Shown here: positions 32,801 to 41,234 of the stretch, one piece after another | Position numbering within the stretch: position 1 is the stretch's first letter | Layout of the letters: each line of letters starts with the position of its first letter | Assembly: GCA_903813345.2 (NCBI GenBank) | Contig: CAIIXF020000012.1 | Location: forward strand, 35,384,528 to 35,448,527 | Length of the DNA: 64,000 nt | Source of the DNA: Owenia fusiformis | Taxonomy: Eukaryota; Annelida; Polychaeta; Sabellida; Oweniidae | Reading direction: 5' to 3' | Notes under the pieces: generated by a model | Databases searched by the model: none | What the model saw: the letters and a program-made list of their open reading frames with translations, nothing else | What the model was told of the DNA's origin: nothing | Position numbers and translations under genes: made by a program

Positions 32801-35494
32801 GCTTCATTTCCAGGTTTAATGACTGGTGCTAGAATGTGCGACTTGATGGTGAGAACTATAAATCCTATGAGAAACATTGGTATATAATACCATTTCACTA
32901 TCTATCCCTTCCAACCTCCTTCCATGCGTTTTATTTCCAGGTTTGATGACTGGAGCTAGAACATGCGACTTGATGGTAACAACTATAAATCATATGAAAA
33001 CATCTGAGGTCAACATTACATGGAGTCAAGCAGAATGTAAAGAAAATGTCACTGACACGTTCATGTGTGTAAAGATGAAGAAATCCGGCCTGGATCGGGA
33101 TAAGAACAACACAGCATGTCTAGCACGATGGCCGTGCTCGTGCTCCAAACCTTGGAGATATGAGTTGCAAAGAGGAGAAATCAATTGTGAACAGAGAAGA
33201 CTGTACACAATGCCAAGAGGAATATCACTAGATGTGAAAGGCGTGTTTGCAGCAGAGAACAAAATTCGTTACATAGAAAATGGAATGTTTCATGGAATGC
33301 CAAATCTCAAACGTTTAGATCTTAGTGGAAATGAGATACATGAAATATCTTCGTTCGGATTTAAAGGGCTGCGTAAACTTGAACTGCTAGATATACAAGA
33401 AAATACTAAGCGACTGAGGCTGGGGAACAGGTCATTTGAAGGATTACACAAGTTGAAGCATTTGGAGCTAATTAATTCTTTGTTGGAATATCAAATAGAC
33501 AGTAAACCGTTTCAAAATTTAACTTCTCTGGAGGTATTAATCATTTTTGGATGTGATATAAAATTTGCAGAAAATATGTTTCTTCCTAATCCAGACTTGT
33601 TACAAGAATTAGGCATAGGGCAACTAGATAAATTCAATGTTATGTTTAGAAACCCAACAGACTACAAGAACCTGTTGAAGCTATATGTAGAACACGTTTC
33701 AAAAAATGAGACAATATCAGCTGGGCAATTTAATGGGTTGAATAAACTGAAGAGTCTTGATCTAGTATATCTACATATACCACGTCTGAAACCGTCAATG
33801 TTTGAGGGTCTTGATTCACTGACAATCTTGAGTTGTTGGATGTGTCATATCCTTATAATCGAGCAACACACGTTTAAGCAGCTCAGACATATTGAAATAA
33901 TAGATATTTACCAAATCACACTACTAAAATACCCAGTGACATTATTTCAAGGACTAGAGAATTTGACGTATGTTCGAAGCGGACATGTAGAATTATGCTG
34001 CATCGTTCCAACAACAGTTAAAGAATGTCGCCCACAGCTAGACCACCTGTCTTCGTGTGGAGATCTAGTGAAGAACGACATACTCAGGGTGTCTCTCTGG
34101 ACATTTGGTATTTGTATACTCCTTGGGAACAGTGCCGTTTTATTATTCCGCTATAGGGAAGCCGGAACGCAGTTTAATTATATAAACAGGATATTGATAA
34201 TGAATCTTTCATTATCGGATATGATAATGGGAGTATACATTATCATAATTGCTGTGATGGATATGAAATACAGAGACACTTATTATCAAAACCTTGGTAT
34301 CTGGACCAAAAGTAGCCTGTGCATGGCTTCTGGATTTATGGCATCGTTGTCAAGTGAGATGTCTGTGTATATCCTCGTTGTCATGACGCTTGACCGGTTC
34401 CTCAAAATAGTTTTTCCCTTTAAAGTGTGGTTACACTTTTCCAAGCGTGTTGTCCATGGTGTTCTCATCGTTGGCTGGACTCTTTGCATAACTTTAACAG
34501 CTTTACCACTTCTTCCGCTTGATTACTTCAGACCTCATGAATTCTACACGCAATCTGGCTTCTGCTTACCGCTGATGTTGAATTATGATTCTTCAAAAGA
34601 ACCCATATTAAACGAACGTGTAAGCACCGGATTGGAGGACAGCATTGCTTTAAACAGACAAAAACAGCAAGCTTACTCCCATTTTAACGGTTGGGAGTAT
34701 TCTTTTGCTCTTTTCAATGTTGTCAATCTTTTAGCCTTTATTCTTATAGCTGTTGGTTATTTGGCTATATTTGTTGCTACTATGATCTCTAAATCAAACA
34801 CCAAACAAAGCTCGGGACAAGAGAAAGAAAGGAGGATGGCGTTAAAATTGATGTGGATCGTGGGTACCGACTTCTGCTGCTGGGTTCCAGTAATAATCAT
34901 GGGATTCCTAACCTATTACAAGGTAGCGCTCCCAGGTTGGTTGCACATGCTCTTGTATTACCTCTGTATTTAACGTTATATCAATAGGGATAAGGATAAG
35001 TAATTCTCATTACTCTGATCTTTTCAAATCATCATACTGATCTTTAACTTCCAACATGTAGTTTGATATGAACATTAGTCTTGTAAAAACAATGATCATA
35101 TCTAACTTACTACTAAACTTTGAATATCAAACTGTATAAAACATAGACTGGGGGACAATGAACATAAGGAATACAACAGGTCAGAAGAAAAACTACCATG
35201 GAGTCTTATCAATGATATCTGACTTACAACGAAAACATATTTACCAATGAAAATGCTTTATTACTCTTCTAATTCAAGAAGTGAAATTTCCATGGACCAA
35301 TATAACCTTTAGGAAATAATGAAATTTTACATTATTTTCATTTATTCATTTCAGGAGAAATAATTGCCTATGTTAGTATATACGTGCTGCCCATCAACAG
35401 CGCTATCAACCCGATGCTCTACACATTTAGCACACTTCCCTGGAATAAGCTATGGAGAAAGTGTCCCTGTAGATCTGCTCCTGAGCCATCGTAG
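14746..35494 (+). CDS. Receptor gene A: CTLD-LRR-7TM receptor (GRL101/relaxin-receptor-like), four coding exons
   Basis: Joining 14746-14809, 27993-28247, 32941-34935 and 35355-35494 gives 2454 nt, or 817 residues and a stop. All three junctions are GT-AG and phase 1. Order: signal peptide (1-21), C-type-lectin-like domain (about 22-160), Cys-rich LRR cap (172-200), LRRs (about 205-445), C-terminal LRR cap (about 460-480), seven transmembrane helices (about 487-800), short Cys-containing tail. The architecture is that of LRR-bearing class A receptors related to relaxin receptors and Lymnaea GRL101, with a CTLD at the extracellular end. The ligand is unknown; coupling is expected to be through G proteins at the plasma membrane. 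Extra exons in the 13-kb intron 1 cannot be excluded, since any phase 1-1 exon could be added. Confidence 0.7.
14864..15133. mobile_element. Solo end fragment of fold-back element F
   Basis: Begins 'aacaggatcttaagaggttc' and matches the left end of the 46224-53536 element (to about 46500) for roughly 270 bp. It sits 54 bp inside intron 1 of gene A. Gene B's intron lacks it at the equivalent place (after 53728), so it is an insertion specific to gene A. Confidence 0.85.
15134..15960. other. Intron 1 of gene A, no recognised feature
   Basis: AT-rich intronic sequence between the element F fragment and the LINE. No repeats or coding potential seen. Confidence 0.4.
16185..17543 (+). pseudogene. 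LINE apurinic/apyrimidinic-type endonuclease domain
   Basis: The reading frame encodes an exonuclease-endonuclease-phosphatase fold: FLFSNINSI near the start, YRSPSQN, the metal-site motif GDFNARC near 16880, then CIDLLFTNN and the terminal TDHS near 17095. These are the expected EEP active-site landmarks in order. The product would nick target DNA to prime reverse transcription. The frame ends in one in-frame TGA (17541-17543), after which the same frame continues as SMSYWSIISK. That is a single nonsense change rather than the natural end of a protein. Its N-terminal extension lies in a different frame (15976-16227). Confidence 0.85.
17544..19011 (+). pseudogene. LINE reverse transcriptase domain, frameshifted
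   Basis: The segment to 17978 ends at KIGHILPVHKKGD. A frameshift near 17965-17978 moves the reading to the next frame, which carries NFRPITLLCCISKIAERI, SGFLPGHST, DISAAFDTLPH, GVPQGSILGPLLF and the catalytic YADD at 18469-18480. These are the ordered RT motifs of non-LTR elements. A second frameshift near 18985-19005 separates it from the C-terminal region. The catalytic aspartates are intact, but with two shifts and an upstream stop the copy cannot make a full protein. Confidence 0.9.
19006..19663 (+). pseudogene. LINE C-terminal region with CCHC knuckle
   Basis: Continues the RT in the third frame from LNWPKLSDRRQ, a conserved block after the RT thumb in CR1/Jockey-like elements. It ends with a zinc-knuckle-like C-x-C-x8-H-x4-C (codons 19418-19468). 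The stop near 19660 is followed by an AT-rich 3' tail. This domain is thought to bind template RNA or DNA in related elements. Confidence 0.75.
19836..19982 (+). repeat. Dispersed element 3' tail with (GGAC)n (family S)
   Basis: Runs from 'ggcgaccttttgaaccagga' through a GACA/GGAC-rich stretch to 'gtgagtgattgcaatatctc' and 'accatgtgagct'. The same tail occurs at 29240-29470 and 54165-54375. Ends of this form are typical of LINE-mobilised elements; I see no tRNA head. Confidence 0.7.
19983..20167. repeat. Relic of the receptor 3'-flank minisatellite (family M)
   Basis: Two to three units of 'gatgaattatgaacactagc' plus 'ccaagtgatagaactatc', the short unit of the arrays at 860-1450 and 36170-38300. 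It is cut by the TIR element starting near 20172. Its presence inside intron 1 suggests this stretch was copied from an intergenic region. Confidence 0.75.
20172..20937. mobile_element. Non-autonomous TIR element, family P, copy 1
   Basis: Starts 'aaggaccttatacaccctcc' and runs parallel to 48496-49293: 'cttgttgacctatattcagc', 'atagccattttgtaggga', 'tgcaatcgattcaggtcata'. An internal inverted pair, 'atgacctgaatcgattg' and its complement, flanks about 85 bp near 20596-20698. The right terminal repeat is only partly preserved ('attcattttgaccata'). No coding sequence. Confidence 0.75.
20938..21118. repeat. Copy of the sequence downstream of gene A (39711-39800)
   Basis: Diverged similarity: 'gtccattctccgaacaaggg' here versus 'gtccttctttcgaacaccgg' at 39711, then 'ttctctgaagataaggatgg' here versus 'ttccctgaagaagaatggta' there. 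It supports intron 1 holding a duplicated intergenic segment. The 60-codon frame here is not conserved. Confidence 0.5.
21120..21500. repeat. Family D repeat, internally tandem
   Basis: 'gtcagatttgaa' followed by 'cttgtagatgattttg' recurs about four times with intervening 'gaaggtcaaatc'. The copies are diverged. The same words occur at 10600 and 58250. Confidence 0.65.
21928..22040. mobile_element. 113-bp hairpin MITE
   Basis: Arms of about 50 bp: 'agctaagttcacaccaacgg' at the left is complemented by 'ccgttggtgtgaacttggct' at the right, with 'cgctttgatggcgc' and 'aatgcggcg' inside. The central loop is about 13 bp. GC content is far above the surroundings. It is a single compact fold-back unit. 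Confidence 0.8.
22540..23700. repeat. Receptor-flank block G, copy 2 (in intron 1 of gene A)
   Basis: Parallels 40215-41230: 'gtatttccaatcaacgaagt', 'aattagatgggattctagat', 'aaaatgggatgaatcgagga', 'acattacgaacattatggta', then the core starting at 23151. It is followed by a 144-codon minus-strand frame (23510-23944) whose last third is block G DNA. I recognise no domain in that frame and do not call it a gene. Confidence 0.8.
23701..24304. other. Intron 1 of gene A, no recognised feature
   Basis: No repeat found. The open part of the 144-codon minus-strand frame ends here without recognisable domains or splice context. Confidence 0.35.
24305..24720. repeat. 180-bp repeat, about 2.5 units
   Basis: 'gatatggtcacccctgggag' or close variants, preceded by 'tattttggaagttat', recurs at about 24310, 24490 and 24670. 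Between them, 'atgacaaagcaagagta' is shared. Plain tandem duplication within the intron. Confidence 0.75.
24856..25771. mobile_element. 0.9-kb TIR element
   Basis: The left end 'acacgggctactagagtttc' is mirrored by the right end 'gatactctagtaacccgtgt'. The match extends about 75 bp inward through 'gagtatgacc(a/g)gttct'. Flanks are A-rich (AAA on both sides), so the target duplication is ambiguous. No transposase is seen; a non-autonomous element. Confidence 0.7.
26040..26260 (-). repeat. Family E fragment
   Basis: The minus strand shares 'aaaatgccataact', 'cgaaccggaagtcgaatcg' and 'ttggtttgcagattcggatt' with the repeats inside 41712-45155. Intronic. Confidence 0.7.
26305..26895. repeat. 'aacttaaacttaa' minisatellite
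   Basis: About 590 bp of short 6/12/15-bp units ('acttaa', 'caacttaaacttaaa'). A segment of about 130 bp (26390-26520) is duplicated at 26685-26815. A CCAC/CCAT run follows. Frames on both strands are asparagine/leucine or phenylalanine/lysine repeats and not proteins. Confidence 0.9.
26960..27840 (-). repeat. Family E fragments
   Basis: Contains 'atctggagtctgaaattgaa', 'gacttccggttcaggagtta' and repeated 'ttttcccaggattccgaatc'. These are the reverse complements of blocks in 41712-45155. Several partial copies, intronic, noncoding. Confidence 0.65.
27993..28247 (+). CDS. Receptor gene A, exon 2: C-type-lectin-like domain, first part
   Basis: The acceptor 'aaatgttttcag' ends at 27992 and the donor G|GTACCA starts at 28248; the exon is 255 nt, phase 1 at both ends. 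Residues open CPNGWHECGDGCYGLF, then WIEARESCW and AFLAAIT. That is the canonical CTLD start: Cys pair, tryptophan, alpha-helix with Glu-Ala and Cys, then the LA-I core. N-glycosylation sites are visible (NQT, NLT, NNT). No EPN/QPD or WND calcium-sugar motif is seen here or in exon 3, so classical carbohydrate binding is not supported. Gene B's exon at 60309 is one codon shorter and otherwise close. The Cys ladder is completed in exon 3. Confidence 0.85.
28435..29470 (+). repeat. Three tandem copies of a ~290-bp element plus family S tail
   Basis: 'tttcatac(a/g)act', 'caatgcaggacacctgaa' and 'tttgtaaagctaggaaatgg' recur near 28490, 28755 and 29090. Each is followed by 'aaaaataggcgag' or similar. 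The last copy runs into the GGAC/GACA-rich tail ending 'ctcaccatgtgagct'. The arrangement suggests nested insertion or tandem duplication of one LINE/SINE-type element. Confidence 0.75.
29471..31100. other. Intron 2 of gene A, mostly unremarkable
   Basis: A small inverted pair 'tatcattttat' / 'ataaaatgatat' brackets 'cactcacttcgctcactc' near 29840-29920, suggesting an old fold-back fragment. A short TATATA run lies near 30825. Frames such as 30673-31011 (minus) have no domain. Nothing else seen. Confidence 0.4.
31113..32940 (+). repeat. 127-bp array of splice acceptor plus exon-3 start, 14 units
   Basis: Unit boundaries at 31163, 31290, 31417, 31544, 31671, 31798, 31925, 32052, 32179, 32306, 32433, 32560, 32687 and 32814 are exactly 127 bp apart. 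The next step, 32941, is the real exon 3. A partial diverged unit starts at 31113. Each unit reads pyrimidine-rich '(t/c)atttccag', then 66 nt starting GTTTGATTACTGG, then GTATAT. The 66 nt are phase 1-1 and stop-free and encode a variant of exon 3's first residues (ITGARTCDLMVTTIN). Units at 31290 and 32687 have TTGG in place of CAGG, so their acceptor is lost. Minus-strand 73-codon frames are artefacts of the period. Confidence 0.9.
32941..34935 (+). CDS. Receptor gene A, exon 3: end of CTLD, LRRs and TM1-TM6
   Basis: The acceptor 'ttatttccag' ends at 32940; the donor is G|GTTGGT at 34936; phase 1 at both ends. The first about 50 residues finish the CTLD (GARTCDLM, ITWSQAEC, FMCVKM). A Cys-rich cap (WPCSCSKP, INCEQRRL) starts at residue 172. 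LRRs follow (for example LKRLDLSGNEI, LELLDIQEN, LKSLDLVYLHI), then a Cys-rich end cap (ELCCIV, CRPQL, SSC). TM1 starts near residue 487. TM2 has LSLSDMIMGVYI; TM3 ends in DRF (591-593), the DRY equivalent; ECL2 has FCLPL; TM6 has FCCWVP. These are relaxin-receptor-type landmarks. The frame stays open 13 codons past the donor into the intron. The upstream in-frame ATG (32877) is inside the repeat and not a start. Confidence 0.92.
35355..35494 (+). CDS. Receptor gene A, exon 4: TM7 and C-terminus
   Basis: The acceptor 'ttcatttcag' ends at 35354. Spliced to exon 3 the codon is GGA (Gly 772) in VALPGEI, the usual ECL3-TM7 connection of LRR receptors. TM7 reads IIAYVSIYVLPINSAINPML and carries the NPxxY motif (790-794). 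The tail is only about 20 residues, contains KCPC (possible palmitoylation) and stops at TAG 35492-35494. A 65-codon frame at 35364 is the same DNA in the wrong frame. AATAAA occurs at 35590-35595, about 100 nt past the stop, and could be the poly(A) signal. Confidence 0.9.
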
Positions 35495-38400
35495 GCGCAA
35501 AACCAAAGGAACACACATGACTCAGAGGTATTGGCCACGATTAGCTCTAAACTTTGAATGATCAGACAAAATGACAGTGTTATCAGTCAAATAAACAGAG
35601 CGATCGATGACACTCGGCGGTCTGTGACACTCAAGCAAGATAGACACGTGATTGAATTATCAAACACAAGAAATAGAATGATATCACACCTCTCGATGAA
35701 CAACGTACATGCCATTTGTGTCTTTATATCCACACGATAGAACCAGCCACAAGTAAGAGTGATATTGCTCCTCGTGATGATCTATGAACACTAACATGTA
35801 CATGTAACATTTCTGCATATATCCAAGGGATAGAACTATCAGTCAAAAGAAAACGTGTTGGTGAATTATGAACCCTAGCATATTACATTGTGCCTATCAT
35901 ATATCAATTATTGAAAGATAGAACCAGCCACAAGAAAAATAATGATAGAAAGAGTGATCGGTGACACTCGGCGGTCTGTGACACTCAGGCATTACGTGAT
36001 CGAATTATCAGACACAAGAAAAAGAATGATATCACACCTATTGATGATGAACTATGTACATGCCATTTGTGTCTTTATATTCACGCGATAGAACTAGCCA
36101 CAAGGAATATATGATATCGCCCCTCTTGATGAACTATGGACATACCATACAAGATTTGTTTCTATATATCCAAAAATACATCTAATTATTTAAAGAGACA
36201 TTTAAGAAATGTAATTGTTATAAGAAACGTGTTGATGAATTATGAACACTAACTTGTAACATTGCGTCTATTTATCAATTAAGTGATAGAACTAATTGTT
36301 GAAAATAACGTGTAGATGAATTATGAACGCTGGCCAGTAACATTTGTGTCTGTTATCTGTTTATCTGTGACTATATATCCAAGAAATACATCTAATTGTT
36401 AAAAAAAATCGTGTTGGTGAATTATGAACACTAGCATGTAACATTTGCGCTATATATCAAAGTAATAGAACTATAAGACAAAAGAAACGAGGTGATGAAT
36501 TGTGAACACCTGCATGTTACCTTTGTGTCTATATATCCAAGAAATACATCTTAATGTTAAAAGAGACGTGTTTGTTAATTATGAACACTAGCATATTACA
36601 TTTGTGACTATTTATATTCAGTAAAAACATCTTATTTTAATGTGTTAATGAAACGTGTTGATGAATTTTGAACACTAGCTTGTAACATTTGTGACTATAT
36701 ATCCAAGTAATAGAACTAATTGTTAAAAGAAACTTGTTGGTGAATTGTGAACACTAGCATGTAACATTTGTGTCTATATATCCAAGTAATAGAACTAATT
36801 GTTAAAAGAAACGTGTTGGTGAATTATGAACACTAGCTTGTAGCATTTGTGTCTATATATCCAAGTGATGGAAATAATTGTGAAAAGAAACTTGTTGGTG
36901 AATTATGAACACTAGCATATAACATTTGTGTCTATATATCCAAGTAATAGAACTAATTGTTAAGAGAAACGTGTTGGTGAATTATGAACACTAGCATGTA
37001 GTATTTGTGTCTATATATCAAATTGATAGAACTAATTGTTAAAAGAAACGTGTTAGTGAATTATGAACACTAGCATATAACATTTGTGTCTATATATCCA
37101 AATAATAGATTATGAACAGTAGCTTGTAGCATTTGTGTCTATATATCCAAGTGATGGAAATAATTGTGAAAAGAAACTTGTTTGTGAATTATGAACACTA
37201 GCATATAACATTTGTGTCTATTTATCTGTGAATATATATCAAACAAATACACCAATTGTTAAAAGCATCGTGTTGGTGAATTATGAGCACTAGCATATTA
37301 CATTTGTAACTAAATATCCAAGAAATACATCTTATTGTTAAAAGAGACGTGTTGGTGAATTATGAACACTAACGTGTAACATTCGTGTCTATATATTTAA
37401 GAAATAGAACTAAATGTTAAAAGAAACGTCTTGATGAATTATGAACACTAGGATGCAACATTTGTGTCTATATATCAAAGAAATACATCTAATTGTTAAA
37501 AGAAACGTGTTGGTTAATTATGAACACTAGCATTTAATATTTGTGTCTATATATCCAAGTGATAGAAATAATTGTTAAAAGAAACGTGTTGGTGAATTAT
37601 GAACACTAGGATGTAACATTTGTGTCTATATATCAAACTTATACATCTAATTGTTAAAGGAAACATGTTGGTGAATTATGAACACTAGCATGTAACATTT
37701 GTGTCTATATATCCAAGTGATAGAAATAATTGTTAAAAGAAACGTGTTGGTGAATTATGAACACTAGGATGTAACATTTGTGTCTATATATCAAACTTAT
37801 ACATCTAATTGTTAAAGGAAACATGTTGGTGAATTATGAACACTAGCATGTAACATGTGTGCCTATATATCCAAGTAGTAGAACTATTTGTTAAAAGAAA
37901 CGTGTTGGTTAATTATGAACACTAGCATTTAATATTTGTGTCTATATATCCAAGTGATAGAAATAATTGTTAAAAGAGACGTGTTGATGAATTATGAACA
38001 CTAGCATGTAACATTTGTGTCTATATATCAAACTTATACATCTAATTGTTAAAGGAAACATGTTGGTGAATTATGAACACTAGCATGTAACATGTGTGTC
38101 TATTTATCTAAGTGATACAACTAGTTTTTAAAAGAAACGTGTTGATGAATTGTGAACACTAGCATGTAACATTTGTGTCTATATATCCAAGTAATAGAAC
38201 TAACTGTTAAAATAAACTTGTTAATGAATCATGAACACTAGCATATATCAAAGTATGTACTGGTATATGTGCAAGATAAATAACTATCTGAAAAAGGAAA
38301 CGAGGTGATATTGCACCTTGTGATGAACAGTGAGGATCAACATGTATCATGTAACCTCATGCAACATTGACTGTTATGTGAATTATCAAACAAAATAGAG

Positions 38401-39095
38401 TGATATCGCACCTTGTGATGATGAACTATGTACACTAACAATTAACATTTGAGTCTATTCTATATATCCAAGTGATAGAACTATCATTAGGCAACATTAA
38501 CAGAAAGTAACGCACCTCGTGATAAACTTTGAACATGAGTAGGCCTTTGCAAAAATATTGCCTATATGTCCATACGCTGGAACTCTGAGTCGGAAGAAAC
38601 ATGGTGTTATAATGTGAACATTATACAAGGATGTAAAAGTTGTGTTTATATGTCCAAGTGATAGAATTATCAGACAAAAGAAACGAGGTGATATAATTGT
38701 GATATATTGATTACTTCTAAGGGGTTACAATATAGATAAATCCCCAAAAAACATTGTATTCTGTTTTCAACTTATTACGTTCAATTCTGACAGTTGGTTG
38801 TTCTTTTGGTTGTCCTGTTGATATCCCCAATATATTTTCGATATCGTGCTTATGATTTGGTCTTAAGATATATCTAAGGTATATACTGATGTTTTATGAG
38901 CAATTATATTGGGACATGACTGATTGTCCAGAATAGAAATCTGGACGACTCGATCTCTTTAAAATTGTTGAATTTTTACAATATGATATTCTTTGTATGA
39001 TATGATATGAATTTGAAATAAAATGATTAAAAAATATAACTAAATCAAAGGGAACGAGGTGATGAATTATGAACATTAGCTTGAAATATTTGTCT
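35495..39095. repeat. 3'-flank minisatellite of gene A (family M)
   Basis: Long units ('tctaaactttgaatgatcag', 'gcggtctgtgacactcaagc') occupy 35539-36160 and match positions 1-350. From about 36170 to 38300 there are about two dozen units near 76 bp of 'gaattatgaacactagcatg', 'aacatttgtgtctatatatc' and 'aattgttaaaagaaacgtgt'. Degraded units continue to 39095. A higher-order duplication is visible near 37590-37830. The 3' UTR may run into it. Confidence 0.9.
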
Positions 39096-39098
39096 CTA

Positions 39099-39701
39099 CA
39101 GTGTGAGCCAAAAAACGCCACTTTTTCAAAATGTTATTTGATACAAAATCATAATTTGCATACCAAATGAAACTTGGGGTTGGTATCTAGCCATGGATCA
39201 TGAATTATACACTTTTACTTGAATAATACATGTCACCAGCGTCTCACTTAAACATGTAGTGTGCCATGAGAAATAAGCATAATTTGCAAAATGTTGCCTA
39301 AACAGATACGGCCTGATGATCGCCAAACTAATAGCCCTAATGCAAACCACAGTGAGAATAGGGTATCGAAAGGTCCCCAGAAGATTGTATGAAGGCATTC
39401 AATCTAGAAAATTGCTCAACTAAAGCTGGGAATTTAGACAGGTTGGAAAAAGCTTAGCTAACATTTCATTGATACTGCTATATCAGCAAGGCGACTAAAA
39501 CTAAAATATATCATCAAATAGGGTGGCCGACCAATTGAACTCCTCTTTCAGATGAAATATAATCCAAGTTGAAGGACTTGTTACATTATATTATAATTAA
39601 GAACCCCTGTCACTTTATTACTGCAGAATTTGGGGTATGTAGGTTGGCAAATAGAAAAGTTGTAGTGTCTTGAAAAAAGTGGCGTTTTTTGGCCCACCCT
39701 G
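39099..39701. mobile_element. 603-bp mariner-type MITE
   Basis: TA flanks at 39097-39098 and 39702-39703. Ends are CAGTGTGAGCCAAAAAACGC and its near complement, reading CAGGGTGGGCC from the right, with about 35 bp of inverted match. It sits inside a minisatellite unit: 'tttgtctcta' on the left and 'tatgtcc' on the right rebuild the usual 'tgtctatatatcc' target. No transposase. Confidence 0.85.
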
Positions 39702-39710
39702 TATATGTCC

Positions 39711-40214
39711 TTCTTTCGAACACCGGCTTCCTCGTAAACTTTTCTTATAAATTGGTTCCCTGAAGAAGAATGGTATAATATGGTTTAGTAATATGGTTGA
39801 CTGAGTTTGTTTTGAAATTGATTAATTTCCTGATTTATCCTGTACATGAAAAAAGGCGAGAAAAGTATTTTTTGTCGCTTACATGTAGCAACAATATGCC
39901 ACCTCTTTTATGACGACTGTAGTCGAGAACATTATGCAAAATAGTAAACAATGTCTACCAAAAGAATATGAGAATTTCTATAGCAAACAAACAATTTGTT
40001 GGGACCAACTATAATGAAAAAGAAAGCTTTTGTTTTAAATAATATTTTTAGCATTTTCAACATTAAGAGGCTTTAGGCTAAAGGTATCAGCCTACTATAA
40101 ATTAGGCCTAACTGTTGAAGAGGAGATACATGAGATCCTTGAAATGGTACAAGTTTAAGATAAATGATTGGCCTTCATACGGTAAGATGGCGATAAAAAT
40201 ATCTAAATCGAGTG
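39711..40214. other. Intergenic, partly duplicated in intron 1 of gene A
   Basis: Similarity to 20938-21110 and 21700-21850, including 'aacaatatgc', 'gtctacc(a/g)aaagaatatga' and 'ttgttgggaccaact'. Noncoding. Confidence 0.55.
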
Positions 40215-41230
40215 AAATCGTTTGCGTACAACTTTAAAAAATGAAAAGACATACAAGTATTTCCAATCAATGAAGTGGATATTCGCGTCTACCAAGGCAA
40301 ATAATTAGATGGGATTCTAGATATATTTAGAAATGTTATTTTAGCGTCACAATGGCATTTTGATTTTACGGCGTTGGCATAAATGTTCGTTCGTGCAATT
40401 ATTTATTATCATTTTGATCAAAATGTTGCATGTGCAGATGTCATGTTATTTGATAAAATGGGATGAATCGAGGAAGCGGTGATTGGAAACACACCTATTT
40501 AATCTCAATAAAGAATATATTACGGTATAACTACTCATAATGTGCCATAGCCATACATGTAATTTCGTTTCAATTCTCGATTACTTTGAAATAATAATGA
40601 AATAGGTTTCATATACACAGAGGACTACATACTTTTATAACACTGGATATGCATTTGCACTTCGAAAAACAATGAAGATTGGCAGCCATTGTTTAAACTA
40701 CAATTTAGTAAAACTATTTCTATAAAATTCTCTTTAACCAAGTATTTCATGGAAAATGTACATTACGAACATTATGGTAATATTCTAGTTTCATTGGATG
40801 TTCTTGTCAAAATATGAATTATTTTGTTACCAAAGTGGTCCATGCCGGGAAACTGAGTATCGAGTTTGAATAACGGCTTTCGATCCTCCTTCAAGAGAAG
40901 AGCAAAATAAGATCCGAAGTAATTTGTCTTGTTTGCTATAGTAATTTTTTTGAATGGAAATATTAATTATAAAAAATTAAAACACGACCGTGCTCTAATT
41001 GAATTCCTCAACCAATCAGAATGCAGCATAGCCAATAATGAACGTTCTTTATTTCTCCATACACGCACGACCGTTGATCCTTCGGTTCGTGCTTTTGACG
41101 ACATTCTGTCGTGCTGAATTTCACCATACTGAATGGCCTATAAGTATTTATTCCTTAATTACAAAACTGTGATCAGAAAACAGAATCATAGAAATATGAT
41201 AAAGATATAAAACTTAAGATATATATATAT
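40215..41230. repeat. Receptor-flank block G, copy 3 (5' of gene B)
   Basis: The core starts at 40851 and the upstream part matches 22540-23150. The sequence order is the same as in copy 2. It leads into the conserved 5' flank of gene B. Confidence 0.8.
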
Positions 41231-41234
41231 ATTA

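Noticed and set aside
31280-32898. Series of identical 73-codon minus-strand frames
   Set aside because: They are the 127-bp repeat read backwards; the + strand copies a real exon boundary and explains the sequence.
31163-32940. Regularly spaced repeats resembling a CRISPR array
   Set aside because: Units are continuous near-identical tandem copies without unique spacers, and the host is an animal.
32877-32940. ATG at 32877 as start of a 698-residue LRR receptor
   Set aside because: It lies in the repeat before the acceptor ending at 32940. The spliced CTLD and signal exons match in phase, and the start lacks a signal peptide.
34936-34973. Stop after LLYYLCI as the receptor's C-terminus
   Set aside because: It would delete TM7. 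The donor at 34936 and exon at 35355 restore NPxxY in frame.
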